From Anodontia alba (taxonomy: Eukaryota; Mollusca; Bivalvia; Lucinida; Lucinidae): a stretch of DNA of 64,000 nt. The DNA lies in the NCBI GenBank assembly GCA_964016985.1, contig OZ024835.1:65618828-65682827 (forward strand). The letters are read 5' to 3'. The notes beneath the pieces are model-generated. The model was given only the letters and a program-made list of their open reading frames with translations. It made no database searches and had not been told where the DNA came from. The translations under genes were made by a program, and so were the position numbers. Below, piece by piece: positions 20,901 to 30,374 of the stretch (its first letter is position 1; each line of letters opens with the position of its first letter).

Positions 20901-23511
20901 ACCTTGGTGAGGCAATTCTAATGAGTATCCACAACATCAGTTTTCACAGAGAAATAAGAAAATATTAATACGTTTTGATTAAAAAAAAGCTTCTTATTCT
21001 GAAGTTATGGGTTAAGGATTCATTTCTATAGCTGAGTAACCACACGTTTTCATGGAAAAATAAGAAAATCATTTCAGATGAAAAATGCTGTTTATCTACA
21101 GCTATATTATGTATGTCTCCTAATAAATCATGTTTTGATTCATTGCTAATTCACCACAACCTCTTTATAACACTATTGTTGGAGTCCATAGCATAAACCG
21201 TGTTAGTTAAACAACCGTGTTATATCCAAGCAAAAATGTATAGATTATATTGAAAAATGACCATTTATGGTCATTTTTCAATATAATCTATACATTTTTC
21301 GGATACATCTTTGAACCGTGTTATATCAAAAACCATGTTATAATGAACCATGTTATAAAGAGGTTGTAGTGTAGATAGTTATTCTTTATAAATTAAAAGA
21401 CTTCTAACTTAGATTTCAATTTACTTAAAACCCCTTTCACATGAAGAAACTGTAATTTTCGCGTCTTATTTGAGCGTATTTAAAGTTGAGTGACCTGAAG
21501 AAAAAAATCGGTATACACAGGAGCATGTATATTCTCTGTGTAAGTTAACCTGGGCTCAGTTGTTCAAAGCTAACGATGTCTTTAGTTAACGAATCGTTAA
21601 AAGTTTGGTTTGATCATTAAATATGGCATATATGCCAATATTTTTGCTGAAAAAATGTGAGTTGCAAAAGCTACTCGCATTTTTTTCAGCAAAAATACCT
21701 GTGAATTAGGTATTGTACTTATTAGAACAGTTAACATTTTGACCACTAACGAGCTCTTTAAGCTAATGATGCTTTGAACAACACTGCCCTGGTTTACACA
21801 CTAAGGAGTTTGCTAAATGATCTAAAGTGTGAAAAGTGTCTTTGAAATTGATACGATAAAGTTTACTCCATATCTGAGCCACAATGGTTTGGGGGAATTT
21901 TGAGCAATAATACTGCTTTAAGATGTAATATTTACAAATGTTTACAGTGTATAGTGGTGTACCAATTTTTCTTGTCTCAGTTCATGTTAATTGTTTGCAG
22001 TGGTGCAGTACCCCCAGGGGCCAGGTTTGATCCCTTCGGGCCACCAGGAACACACCCAGGACAGAGACCTGAGTAAGTTGTACAACATTTTACCTTGAGC
22101 AGACTACAAATTATACAGAAACATCTTAAACCTGTCATGCTAAATAAATTAAGATGCCACGCCCATTTCTAATTTTCATCCAATCAGATTACTTGATCCA
22201 GGGGTTTGATACAAATTCACATACTTTTTCTTCAGAAGCCAAATGATCTGGATCTACACTGTTTGCAAAAGCAGGACATATCCAGACTCAGCAGGACTAG
22301 GGTTAATAATATGGTTCATTTGTGGTACTGTTTTAGATACCTTTTGTATCCAAACAAAAATGTATAGATTATATAGAAAAATGACCATTTGTAAGTACAA
22401 CACATTTGTTTTGCTTTGGATCCAAGCAGTAATGTTATAAAGCGGTTATGGCGTGCTATGCTTGTTGCTTGGGTTGTTCGTCCATTCGTCTGTTGCTTTC
22501 ATTTGTCACACATATTAACATGATACTACAACTACTTTAACCCTTAAAGTGCCAGTCACAACTATTGTCATCTGCTTGTGATTTTAAAAGTCATTTTTGC
22601 AAACAACATGGACCTAGATCAGACCGCTCCTTTAGGAGCAGTCTGATCAGGGTCCACACTGTTTGCCTGTATGCAAAAATATTTTTTAAAAAGTCTGCAA
22701 GAATATTCAGCAGACGACATAAACAGACGACATTTTCAGATGCAGTTTTTCTTGGCGCTTTAAGGGTTAAGTATTGGTACACCTTATCTACTTACCATTC
22801 TTGCCCTAAAATTTGAAATAGTCCATTCTACTCTCTCTTGACGTGTCTAAAGAATTGCTGTTTGTATGGCAGATAGTGTAGACCCTGTTCAGATGCCGCA
22901 TTCTGCGGCATCTGATCTGGGTCTACACTGTTTGCAAAGGCCTAGCTGTCCCAGTACATAGGGTTATTATGGTAGTTACATTATAACCAGTCCTAGCTTT
23001 TCTTCTGGCTGCTGAGTGCCAAATGAGAGTGGTTAGTACCAATTTTAGAGAGCCTTAGGTATACCCTGGCTGGAATACAAATGAGCCAGCGCATGACAAA
23101 ACCTACAATAAGACCTGTGTAACCAGCAAAGACTCAGGTCAGCCTGTACCTCCACCCAGTATGGCAAGGGTTGTCGTTTAACCCTCTGGATAGTTGGGAG
23201 GCTGTAGAAGGCTCATGTGATCAGCGAAGACTGATCAGACTACATGGATGCAAGCAGGGAAGACGGATCAGACACTCAGATGCCCAGGCAAATCTGAGCT
23301 TTTGCTGGTTGCATGTCTTATTGTAGGTTTTTTTGTGCACTGCCTCGTATCATAGTCAAATTACTAAAAACTGTTACCATGGTATCTGATCAATGTCTAC
23401 ACTGTTTGTCACTCATTTCCCTTAGGATAGACGTCTGATACACTGTATATATTTTTCAGCCCAGATCCCGACCATGAGAAGCCCCCAGACTATGACGATA
23501 TGTTTATGTGA
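8805..23511 (+). CDS. PSMF1: PSMF1, proteasome inhibitor/regulator PI31 (complete, 7 exons)
   Basis: Exons 8805-8939, 12528-12686, 15804-15883, 16149-16325, 19786-19947, 22001-22072 and 23460-23511 join to 837 bases: 278 codons plus TGA. Human PI31 is 271 residues. All internal junctions are GT-AG with phases that fit. Residues 1 to about 150 form the FP domain that binds FBXO7 in the family ([41 protein letters not shown]). The C-terminal part is proline/glycine-rich and disordered, with the family motifs [29 protein letters not shown] and [10 protein letters not shown]31 binds the 20S proteasome through its C-terminal tail and affects proteasome activity, assembly and transport. The last three residues are MFM, so the usual Tyr of the HbYX motif is Phe. 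Introns are 0.26-3.6 kb and repeat-rich. Confidence 0.97.
9498..10515. mobile_element. ~1.0-kb element with CAGGGATTTTT inverted ends in PSMF1 intron 1
   Basis: Starts CAGGGATTTTTCTGGG and ends TCGAAAAAATCCCTG. There is no recognisable transposase reading frame between, and no clear target duplication. hAT-like by terminal motif only. Confidence 0.4.
10616..10848. mobile_element. Family-C palindromic MITE in PSMF1 intron 1
   Basis: AACCCATTGTAGTCGGGAGACC ... GATCAGATGCCGCAGAACGC / GCGGTGTCTGATC ... ATACAATGGGTTAA: near full length with both ends. Confidence 0.75.
11051..11140 (+). repeat. (GGAT)n/(GGCT)n microsatellite
   Basis: Imperfect runs of GGCTGGCTGGAT and GATGGATGGATGG inside PSMF1 intron 1. 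Confidence 0.9.
11150..12527. other. Distal PSMF1 intron 1: decayed MITE fragments only
   Basis: Pieces of palindromic families are visible: GATCAGATTGCTCCAAGGAG / GCAGTCTGAT at 11714-11740, and a GACATTTCATGTGAATC hairpin at 12238-12308. There is no gene-like reading frame. Confidence 0.6.
12528..12686 (+). CDS. PSMF1: PSMF1 exon 2 (residues 46-98)
   Basis: Acceptor CTATTACAG|AAG, donor TGG|GTAAGT, 53 codons, phase 0 at both ends. It contains [19 protein letters not shown] and [18 protein letters not shown], the core FP-domain strands. Confidence 0.96.
13105..13315. mobile_element. Family-D palindromic MITE in PSMF1 intron 2
   Basis: GGCCTGAGCAAACAGTGTAG, GACCCAGATGAGATGCCGCA and the inverted TCATCAGGATCTACACAGTT, ending ..GGTAAGGAGTTTAGGTGTC. 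Same family as 25035 and 30110. Confidence 0.65.
14062..14222. mobile_element. Left half of a TTAACCCTTAAA MITE, core type b
   Basis: TTAACCCTTAAAATGCCAAG ... CAAACAGTGTGGACCCTGAT ... AGACTGCTCCTAGAGGAGCA hairpin. It stops just after the hairpin, so the right half is deleted. Confidence 0.65.
15290..15775 (+). mobile_element. SINE split by a GGGCCCAGTTG MITE, PSMF1 intron 2
   Basis: SINE body (AATTCAAGGAGGGCAGTTGTC .. AATAAGTACTGG) and its continuation (TTAGAGGACTGCTTACCCAG .. GTTGACTGTGCTGTAAAACTT) lie on either side of the inserted palindrome at 15433-15668. Confidence 0.7.
15433..15668. mobile_element. Family-IV palindromic MITE (GGGCCCAGTTGTTCAAAGC ends), nested in a SINE
   Basis: Ends GGGTCCAATTGTTCAAAAC / GCTTTGAACAACTGGGCC. 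The central hairpin is GCTGAAAAAATGTGAGTAAC / GCTACTCACATTTTTTCAG. Confidence 0.8.
15804..15883 (+). CDS. PSMF1: PSMF1 exon 3 (residues 99-125)
   Basis: Acceptor TGATTTTCAG|AAA, donor AA|GTAAGT. It encodes [20 protein letters not shown] and DFSSYK, then two bases of the next lysine codon. The family equivalent is the VADLTLNLDDYI segment. Confidence 0.94.
16149..16325 (+). CDS. PSMF1: PSMF1 exon 4 (residues 125-184)
   Basis: Acceptor TTTCTTAG|G, donor TG|GTGAGT. It encodes [20 protein letters not shown], which closes the FP domain, then a Ser/Lys/Arg-rich linker and DDPLRVPP, equivalent to human DPLRIPP. Confidence 0.95.
16356..16718. mobile_element. Pogo-like MITE with CAGTCGAACCTCAATGGCTC ends
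   Basis: Flanked by TA. Ends CAGTCGAACCTCAATGGCTC / GAGCCATCGAAGTTCAACTG. The centre is a hairpin, 16490-16563, with GTACTCATTAGAATTGCCTC / GATTCTAATGAGTAC, a core also found in unrelated shells in this window. Confidence 0.8.
16948..17736. mobile_element. Family-A palindromic MITE, split by the LINE
   Basis: The left half (16948-17046) begins TAACCCTAGTTTTGCTGAA and contains the GATCNRAAGAAGCCAACTGATC hairpin. The right half (17640-17736) ends CAGCAGGACAAGGGTTAA. Removing the LINE and one target copy restores a continuous element like those at 19166 and 48072. Confidence 0.8.
17047..17625 (+). mobile_element. 5'-truncated LINE, 3' end with RNase H/C-terminal remnant
   Basis: A 579-bp insertion bounded by an exact 14-bp target duplication, TTGCCATTAAGTAT (17033-17046 and 17626-17639), ending in (ATC)n. 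In one frame it reads [20 protein letters not shown] ... [19 protein letters not shown] ... [17 protein letters not shown] ... to TAA at 17465-17467. This resembles the polyprotein C-terminus of I/Nimb- or Jockey-like LINEs just after RNase H. One in-frame TAA (17198-17200) breaks it. The LINE interrupts a palindromic MITE in PSMF1 intron 4. Confidence 0.85.
17817..17963. repeat. Long near-perfect hairpin, ~65-bp arms
   Basis: Arms starting TATTCATTCTCCTATTTTAA and running through GGGATTTATAAACCGAGGG meet at a short CTTGTGCTTCGCACTTG centre and are mirrored almost exactly to 17963. It is a foldback MITE, young to judge by arm identity. Confidence 0.8.
18140..18385. mobile_element. Short element with ~40-bp imperfect inverted ends
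   Basis: The left ..ATATTGATATAT..GGATCATAAAATGTGGCA is mirrored by TGCCACATTTTATGATTGTA..ATATATCAAT on the right. It contains a GATAAAAAAAGCATTTCATG / CATGAAATG-type inner inverted repeat. Confidence 0.5.
18672..18915. mobile_element. Family-IV palindromic MITE
   Basis: GGGCCCGGTTGTTCAAAGC ... TGTGAGTAGCTTTTGCACTG / GCAAAAGCTACTCACA ... CAACTGGGCCC. It is flanked on both sides by a duplicated ~55-bp sequence ending CTCTCTGGGCTAATTCAGCT. Confidence 0.85.
18950..19145. mobile_element. Family-E palindromic MITE
   Basis: The hairpin GATCTGGCATTTCATTCAAA / GACAATTTGCAGGAAATGTC lies in the usual E context (GACTCGTGATATTTTCCTAG .. CCCTGCATG). Confidence 0.65.
19166..19379. mobile_element. Family-A palindromic MITE
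   Basis: TTAACCCTTGTCTTGCTAAA ... GATCCAGATCAGTTGGCTTC / GACGCCAACTGATCTGGATC ... CAGCAGGACAAGGGTTAA. Confidence 0.85.
19425..19740 (+). repeat. Degenerate ~27-bp minisatellite upstream of PSMF1 exon 5
   Basis: About a dozen variants of GGGGCACTGCAGGGGTATTA in direct order, ending ~45 bp before the exon 5 acceptor. Confidence 0.85.
19786..19947 (+). CDS. PSMF1: PSMF1 exon 5 (residues 184-238)
   Basis: Acceptor TTTTATTAG|G, donor CC|GTAAGT. Gly-rich tail with [20 protein letters not shown] and [14 protein letters not shown], matching the family's DLDPFGPRRGGMIVDP and DPSSGLPNRLPP. Confidence 0.95.
20153..20960 (+). repeat. ~335-bp tandem duplication of a MITE-plus-SINE unit (2.4 copies)
   Basis: Units begin GGATTAGTTAARTYGTAGCTC at about 20155, 20490 and 20823. 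Each has the GTACTCATTAGAAGTGCCTC hairpin followed by the same SINE body (TTCAAGAAGGGCARTTGTCA .. ACCCCAGTRGG). The third unit is cut after the MITE part. Confidence 0.85.
21152..21371. mobile_element. Pogo-like palindromic MITE (CACNACAACCTCTTTATAAC)
   Basis: Ends CACCACAACCTCTTTATAAC / TTATAAAGAGGTTGTAGTG. The centre is a perfect hairpin, ATAGATTATATTGAAAAATG and its complement around ACCATTTATGGT. Confidence 0.85.
21552..21789. mobile_element. Family-IV palindromic MITE
   Basis: GGGCTCAGTTGTTCAAAGC ... GCTGAAAAAATGTGAGTTGC / GCTACTCGCATTTTTTTCAG ... TTTGAACAACACTGCCC. Confidence 0.75.
22001..22072 (+). CDS. PSMF1: PSMF1 exon 6 (residues 238-262)
   Basis: Acceptor TGTTTGCAG|T, donor GA|GTAAGT. 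It encodes [20 protein letters not shown], nearly identical to the human tail. Confidence 0.96.
22128..22307. mobile_element. Family-A palindromic MITE, half-deleted core
   Basis: TTAAACCTGTCATGCTAAAT ... right core arm CTTCAGAAGCCAAATGATC ... CAGCAGGACTAGGGTTAA. The left core arm is missing. Confidence 0.7.
22537..22770. mobile_element. TTAACCCTTAAA MITE, core type b, PSMF1 intron 6
   Basis: TTAACCCTTAAAGTGCCAGT ... GATCAGACCGCTCCTTTAGG / AGGAGCAGTCTGATC ... CTTGGCGCTTTAAGGGTTAA. Confidence 0.85.
23460..23511 (+). CDS. PSMF1: PSMF1 exon 7 (residues 262-278 and stop)
   Basis: Acceptor ATTTTTCAG|C completes an aspartate codon; the exon then reads [16 protein letters not shown] and TGA at 23509-23511. 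The human protein ends PPPGYDDMYL, so the last exon is conserved except for Tyr to Phe in the terminal proteasome-binding motif. Confidence 0.96.
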
Positions 23512-23557
23512 ATGACGAAGACAGAAACTGAATCTTTGGTTATATTTGTTCTTTGAA

Positions 23558-23563
23558 AATAAA
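23558..23563 (+). terminator. PSMF1 polyadenylation signal AATAAA
   Basis: Canonical AATAAA 47 bases after the PSMF1 stop codon, which implies a very short 3' UTR. Confidence 0.75.
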
Positions 23564-25563
23564 CTCAGAGGCTAAAGAAAATATACAATTTTTGAATACC
23601 TCTAGTTTTCTTATTTTTTATTGTAAAGGCCCAAAAATACTCATGATGCATTTTTCCCAATGTACAATAATGTGGTATAGCAAAGTTACTTAATGAAATG
23701 CTTGACTAGCGTCACTGTACCTGCATATTGCATTTTTGCATGTATGTACTAGCGAACAATGCAGTATTGCTTTTAACCAGTATTTGAATTTTAGGTATTT
23801 TTTTCTAAACAAACCACAAATTTTGCTTTTCTTTTACATGATGGCAAGTGTCTCAGTGGCCAAGAGAAATCATTCCAGAGATGTTACTGACTGGCCACTC
23901 GATGCTGTTAGTGGTTCACATAATGCAATGCACTAGAATCACAGCTGACTGGCTGTGGAAACTTTCCCAGATAACTGGAAATGTGAGTGGCCAGCTTGTA
24001 ACATGGCAATGGTGTGATTTCTGTTTGCCACTGTGAACCTTGCAATCAAGTAAATGAGTAAAACAGCCAAGAATTCAAATACTGATTAACAGGAAAATTA
24101 AATTGGTAAATATGATGCACATCCTTGTGTAAAATTGATATGTATAGTGACGCTAACCAAGCTTTTTCTTCAATGAATTTACTACACTACATTGTAGGAC
24201 CTAGAGTAGAAATACATTATGCATAATTTAGGACCAATGCATTGAAAAATAAGAAGCATATGGGTATTCAAAAAGTGCATGTTTTCTTTTGCTTCACTAT
24301 ATTTATACATTGTATTTATATTAATTATGAATCTTTGCACATAGGACAATGTATAGGCAGACAACATTTTGAAATATTTCTCTTATTTTCTTGAGAAGAT
24401 AGGGTTTGACATTTCATGTAAATCATTTCTAGGCTTAGTTTCCCTTTGTCATAGTGCTCATAGTTTAAAGAAAACAATTGTCAAATGATAAACACATAAA
24501 AAATAAAGAGCTTGTTAAGCTGAGCAGTAAGGGTTAATTTCTTGCCTGGACTTATAATAATCAAAGCACTGACAGCACTAATGGGTTCATTGTCTCTGAG
24601 TGTAGGTTGGGAAAATGGTCCTAACGGAGACTTAAGACGGTGTCATTAAAACCTTAACTTCCTGTAATTTAAGAAAACAGTGCAGACCCTGATCAGATGC
24701 AGCATACTGCATCCCATCTGGGTCTGCATTGTTTGCCAGTGTCCCAGTACTAAGCCCAGTACAAGTTTTACAGATAACCCTCTTAACACAGCACTCTGAC
24801 ATCACAGTGACAAGAATAGTGCGGCTATAAATAACTGGTAACCTGGATTACACTGGTCAATGATAACCACATGGACAAACACCTTAAGGAAATTTTGGTG
24901 TATGTGTACTCAGTTTGGATTGTAACAGTTACAATTGACCCAGAAATGGTTAAATGATGATTTCTTTTGCAGTAAACTTTGGTGTGATTTGGTGACTTTG
25001 ACTTGATTTGCCTGTATTTATTCTTTTACCCTACTTACCATAAGTATTCCAACAGACAGGTCTGCACAAAAAATGTAGACCCAGATCAGATGCCACAGAA
25101 TGTGGCATCTGATCAGGGTCTACATTGTTTGCCACTCATCCAGCACTTTTTAGATACATCAAATGTACATGTTCAAATTTTTAGGTCATGTACAATCAGG
25201 AGTTATGGTGTGGGAATACTTAGGATAAATGGGGTATATTTTATTTGCATTGGGTTTTGAAAGATATTTTTAAAGATTTATGGATTGATATTCATTTTAA
25301 ACTACATGTATTCACATATGAATCTTTACTCTCCCTTTGAAAAGAGTTTGACGCGATTCTTAGAAACCAGCTGAAAATTGCCATCCCAAATGTATGAAAT
25401 GCATAAAACCTTTCGCGTTTGAAGTCTTTTAATGTTTAAAGGGTTAAGCAGAATTGTAGCAGTAATTTTATTACTATTTTTCATAGAAAAATAAAACTTG
25501 GGGTTTCATGTGAATTGTCTGCCTAGCAGATAATTCCCGTGAAATGCTGTCTTATTTTCTCTG

Positions 25564-25596
<33 letters not shown>

Positions 25597-26130
25597 ATGT
25601 TGTCTGCTGCTACTGCGATTTATAGCGCTTTAAGGTTTATTTTTTTATTTTCTTTTTTTTTTTTCTGGCTTTTCCTTATTACTAAGGAACAAATATGTTA
25701 CTGTCAGAAAAAATGGGGTGGAGAGGTTTGGGTGGGGTGGGATGAGGATGTGGTGGCCTTTAATTACTTAAAAAAAAAAAAAAAATCTTTCATGGTCTCA
25801 TTTAATATGTATTTTTGAGTTAAGAATTGTGTGGACAGTTCCTGTATTTGACATAATTACCGCACATGCTTCTATAAATGCACAGTGAATCAATTTAGGT
25901 CTTCCCATTACTATCGCTGTACTTTTATCCAGATCATGTAAAAGCATATATTACTGGTATTACTGGTATACTGGTATTACTGGTACTGGTATTACTGGTA
26001 TTACTGGTATAGAATTGCCTCAACAAGATGTACCCACACCATATGCATTGTCCAGGCAATTCTAATGAGTACCCACAACATTTGCTTCTATAAAATAAAC
26101 TAGAAAAAAAAAAAAAAAACCAAAAAACAA
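23564..26130. other. Region downstream of PSMF1: no gene seen
   Basis: AT-rich DNA with a family-D MITE at 25035-25240, a TTAACCC..core-a hairpin near 25490-25570 and an (ACTGGTATT)n microsatellite at 25948-26012. Short open frames here lack any coding signature. Confidence 0.6.
25035..25240. mobile_element. Family-D palindromic MITE
   Basis: GACAGGTCTGCACAAAAAATG, then GACCCAGATCAGATGCCACA / TGTGGCATCTGATCAGGGTC, then CTACATTGTTTGCC and a GGAGTTATGGTGTGGGAATACTT-type end. Confidence 0.75.
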
Positions 26131-26136
26131 AACAAG

Positions 26137-26327
26137 CATAGCAACAGATAAGGTGCTTTTTTCATCCGAAAAATGCTGATATCTTTCTTATTTCTTGATG
26201 AAAACATGTTGTGGGTACTCATTAGAAGCGCCTCTTCGAGGCACTTCTAATGAGTACCCACAACATATGTTTTCGTCGACTAATAAGAAAAATATTATGT
26301 GGATACCCCCTCTTATCTATAGCTATG
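26137..26327. mobile_element. Family-I palindromic MITE, 6-bp target duplication AACAAG
   Basis: TIRs CATAGCAACAGATAAG / CTTATCTATAGCTATG flank the hairpin GTACTCATTAGAAGCGCCTC / GAGGCACTTCTAATGAGTAC. Exact AACAAG copies at 26131-26136 and 26328-26333. Confidence 0.9.
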
Positions 26328-26639
26328 AACAAGCATCATTAAATATGCCTCATGAAGTCCTCCTCTGATATGCCTGTATTTATGGATATTTTCTACGATT
26401 TATTTCCAGCAATCTTAGGAAAATCTAGAAATGCATCCAAAGGACACCAATGCCTCAGCCCAAAAAATTAAATGCAAATTGTTAACCCAGGATGCGGACA
26501 GAAGGACAGGGGTAATACTATATGCCCTTTCATCCATTCATCGAATGGCAGGGGCATAAAAAACTAAGTGCACATTGTGGTAATTAGGTCAAATTCGGTA
26601 ATATATTGTTACGAATTATTCTTCCTGTGTAGAAGCTGG

Positions 26640-27981
26640 AGTTCAAGTGAGTATATTTATTGGGCAAATGTACATTTTTTGAACAAGACTTGTTTTAAAG
26701 GGAAAGACAACATTGGAGAAGAATATCTCTTGAGATAAGGAATCTTGACAAACCATGCATTTGGATGCAAGTTTGGAAAAAACGGATGAAAACTAAGAAA
26801 GTTTATGTCATTTAAGGATTTCACATGGGGCCTTCTGTCGAAAGGTTATTGACAATGTATTTGAATGTTTCCGTGCCATTGAACAAGATGGTCACCATGC
26901 CCATATATGGTAAAAACATATTAATCATCTTCTCCAGAACCAAGAAAGCTTCAAGGCTGAATCTTGGTGTATAGCATTTTGGACTCAAGGTCCACCTAGT
27001 TTGTTCAAATGATGGCTGTAGGTTGACCTTTGACCCTTTTAGGAAAGGTCAAATTTATGCCCCCATACAGCTGTATGGGGAAAATGTTGAAAAGTCATGT
27101 TCTCAAAATGTATTAAAGACTAATAGCTGAAACTTACAATGTATGATTAAAGTAGTAAAACTGAATTATGTACAATCAAAATTTTGTCCCCTGGGAGTTA
27201 TCTGCCCTTGCTCCTGGGTTATATACATGTATAAAATTGTGTAATTTTCAAATGCCTTCAAATGTCGAAAGGGTATTGACAATTTGTTTGAATGGCTCGG
27301 CGCCATTGAACAAGATGGCTGCCATGACCATATATGGTAAAAATCTTGGTATATAGCATCCAGGACTCAAGGTCTACAAAGTTTGTTTAAGTAATGGTCA
27401 TAGGTTGGCCTTTGACCTTTTTATGGCAAGAATTTGCACCCCCATACATTTGTATTGGGAAAATGTTTCTCTCAGTATGTATTAAAGACTACAAAGACTT
27501 ACAACATATGATTTAAAGAAGTAAATCTGTTTAGCTACCGTCAAAATTTTGGGGGTTATCTGCCCTTGCCCCTGGCTTTGTACATGTATAAAGTTGTGAA
27601 ATCTTTAAACGGTCTTCTTCTCTGAAACAGCTTGAACAATTTTCACCAGATTTCACATGGGGCCTTCTGTTGAAAGGATGTTGACAATTTGTTCAAATGG
27701 TTCCGCACCATTGAAAAAGTTAGCTGCTATACCCATATATGGTAAAACACTTAAAAACTAAGAAAGCTTTGAGGCTGAATCTTGGTGTACAGCATTGGGG
27801 ACTCAAAGTCTACTAAGATTGTTCAAGTGATGATACTAGGTTGACCTTTGACCTTTTTACGGTATGGTCAAATTTGTGTCTTTGTTGCTGTGGCTGTAAT
27901 GGAAGCCATTGCATGGCATTTGCAGATACAATAGTTGTTTTTATCAGGTGAGCGAATTGTGGCCCATGGGCCTCTTGTTTA
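26640..27981 (+). mobile_element. Mollusc-type repeat with ~3 internal copies, ending GGGCCTCTTGTTT
   Basis: Three diverged ~370-bp units each contain CATTGAANAAGATGGCTGCC-like sequence, CCATATATGGTAAAA, GACTCAAGGTCTAC and GGTTGACCTTTGACC. The right end, TCAGGTGAGCGAATTGTGGC..GGGCCTCTTGTTT, resembles the terminus of a non-autonomous DNA element I associate with bivalve genomes. The left boundary is uncertain. Confidence 0.6.
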
Positions 27982-28659
27982 ACGTTAAAATCGCTTGATT
28001 AAAGGTAAGGAAATTGCACTTTTCTCCAGTTATATTCAACCAATATTCAGAATATGAGCACTATTCATATTCTGCATTCAGTATTTGCAAACATTCGAAG
28101 CAAATGTAAAATTTGCAATGGAAATGATGAAAGTGTTCACACTTACATTTGCTTCAAATGTTTGCAAATTCTGTGTGCAGGATTTAAAAAAGCTGTATGT
28201 TTATGAAAAGTGCTCATATTTGCATATGTGATGCACTTTGTTTTATGAAAATTGGTTGGATATAATGTGAGAAAAGTCAATTTCCTTCCCTTGAATTGAG
28301 CATTCAAAAAAAGTGTGCACCCTTCCAAAAAAACACGTAACATAGCCACCTTGTCAATGTTGCCATTCCCATTAAGATGGTCAAATGTTCCCTTTTCTTA
28401 TGTTGCTCAGTTTTGAGTGTATGCGCATGTGTGTGGGTGCAGTTGAAAATATTATACTGACTAGATAAACTTTGAAAAAGTATGTTTTGTGTTTTAAATT
28501 AATGTTTACTTTTATCTCTTTATCCCTGCACCTTTACAAACTGTATTGATCCAGAAGAGATGGCGCATAACAAGCCATCTCATTAAGATCAACACTGTTT
28601 GCCCTTGTTTTGTTTTTTTCTGTTTATTTTTTTACCAATATTCCTATTTGCAGCAAGCA

Positions 28660-28897
28660 GGGCCCAGTTGTTCAAAGCGTCATTAGCTTAACGAGCTCGT
28701 TAAGGGTCATTTCGTTAAGTGTTTTAGCAGATTCAATATACAATAATTTGATATTTTTTGCTGAAAAAATGTGAGTAGCTTTTGCACTGCTACTCACATT
28801 TTTTCAGCAAAAAATTTCAGCATATTTGCGTATCACTCAATATAAATTTTAACGTATCGTTAACTAACGACATCGTTAGCTTTGAACAACTGGGCCC
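28660..28897. mobile_element. Family-IV palindromic MITE
   Basis: GGGCCCAGTTGTTCAAAGC / GCTTTGAACAACTGGGCCC ends, with the core GAAAAAATGTGAGTAGCTTT / TGCTACTCACATTTTTTC. Confidence 0.88.
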
Positions 28898-29120
28898 AGA
28901 TAAATTAACCCTTTCAGCCTCGCCGACCAAAACAGATACTTGTGCAAACAGTGTAGATCTGAATGAGCCATCTCATCTGGATCTATAGTTTGCAATTCTG
29001 TCTTGGATTTTAGACGGAAATCCCGATTTGAATTAGTGGACATGTCCAAAATCAAGAATGGAAGAGTCCATTTCAGAAACTTAGGGATGAAAGAGTTAAT
29101 GAATTGTTAGGTAAAATATA

Positions 29121-29456
29121 CAGTTGAACCTCGTTATCTCGAACTCGCTTATCTCGAATTACCGCTTATCTCGAAGTGAAAATCTGGTCCCTGTTTTAAC
29201 ATGAAACTATGACAGCAGGTAACAAAATAATGTGGAAAAGAGGAGAAATTGCTCCTAAGGAGCAATTTCTCCTCTTTTCCACATTATTTTATATATATAC
29301 ATATAACTTCAGGGAGTCAAATTACATATTCATTTGTTCAATGTGGTTGTTCAATGTATTGTTTTCATCACTCTCTCAACTCTGATATGTCGAGGTACGG
29401 ATATCTCGAAGTATTTCAGTGAGTCCCTTGGATTTCGAGATAACGAGAGTCGACTG
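29121..29456. mobile_element. Pogo-like MITE with CAGTTGAACCTCGTTATCTC ends
   Basis: TA-flanked. Ends CAGTTGAACCTCGTTATCTC / GAGATAACGAGAGTCGACTG. A ~30-bp-arm perfect hairpin (ATGTGGAAAAGAGGAGAAAT .. complement) is at 29230-29290. Confidence 0.85.
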
Positions 29457-29680
29457 TATATGGGACTTTCACTGTCCGCTAAGAAAACCATTGGATACTA
29501 CATAATGTATGAATGGAGAGCAAAGGCCCAGATGATTCTTTGTGCATGTGCAGAATGATCTGAATCTGTGCATTTTGGGCATATTCAGACACGTTTTTCA
29601 CTTGATGTGGCCCATATTAGAGAAGCCGTCTCTGTGAAATCTGTCTGACCAATGGACATTTCAGAAAATAATTCTTTTAG

Positions 29681-29873
29681 CATAGCTACAGATAAGAGGG
29701 AGTATCCACATAATATCTTTCTTATTTCTCAATGAAAACATATGTTGTGGGTACTCATTAGAAGTGCCTTGCCGAGGCGCTTCTAATGAGTACCCACAAC
29801 ATATGTTTTCATTGAGAAATAAGAAAGATATCAGCATTTTTTGGATGAAAAAAGTGCCTTATCTGTTGCTATG
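29681..29873. mobile_element. Family-I palindromic MITE, 6-bp target duplication TTTTAG
   Basis: CATAGCTACAGATAAG / CTTATCTGTTGCTATG ends and the GTACTCATTAGAAGTGCCTT / GCGCTTCTAATGAGTAC core. TTTTAG at 29675-29680 and 29874-29879. Confidence 0.92.
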
Positions 29874-30094
29874 TTTTAGTCTATCAAAAATTATAAGAAA
29901 TTTGAGTACCCTAACAACCCTAAGTATTGGGACAGACACAGAGGTTTAAACTCCCTCAAAACTTACTCACCCTTATGGTCTAAATTTTTTCATTTAGATG
30001 CTAAAAATGAAGAAAAAGTGAAGAAAGTTCTAAAAATCTCACTCGCCCTGCCTTAAAATTTACTAGCTAATGCAAAGGGATGAGTGGAATTTTA

Positions 30095-30300
30095 CACCTC
30101 TGGCCTCTGGGACAGCCTAAGCAAATGGTGTAGACCCAGATCAGATGACAGAATATGGTGTCTGATCAAGGCCTACACTTTTGCCACTTGTCCAGCAATA
30201 TTTCAAACACATCAAACGGTAGTAGAATAGACTTTTTCAAATGTTAGGATAAGTATGGTAAGGAGTTAAGGTGTCCCAGAGCTTAGGGTAAAATACGGTA
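30095..30300. mobile_element. Family-D palindromic MITE
   Basis: GTGTAGACCCAGATCAGATG / GTCTGATCAAGGCCTACAC and ..GGTAAGGAGTTAAGGTGTCC. Confidence 0.65.
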
Positions 30301-30374
30301 CACTTCAATCATTTGTCTGACTCGAGACACACTCTGGGAAAATGGAAGGTTCTCTTTGAGTGTTATGGCCCATC

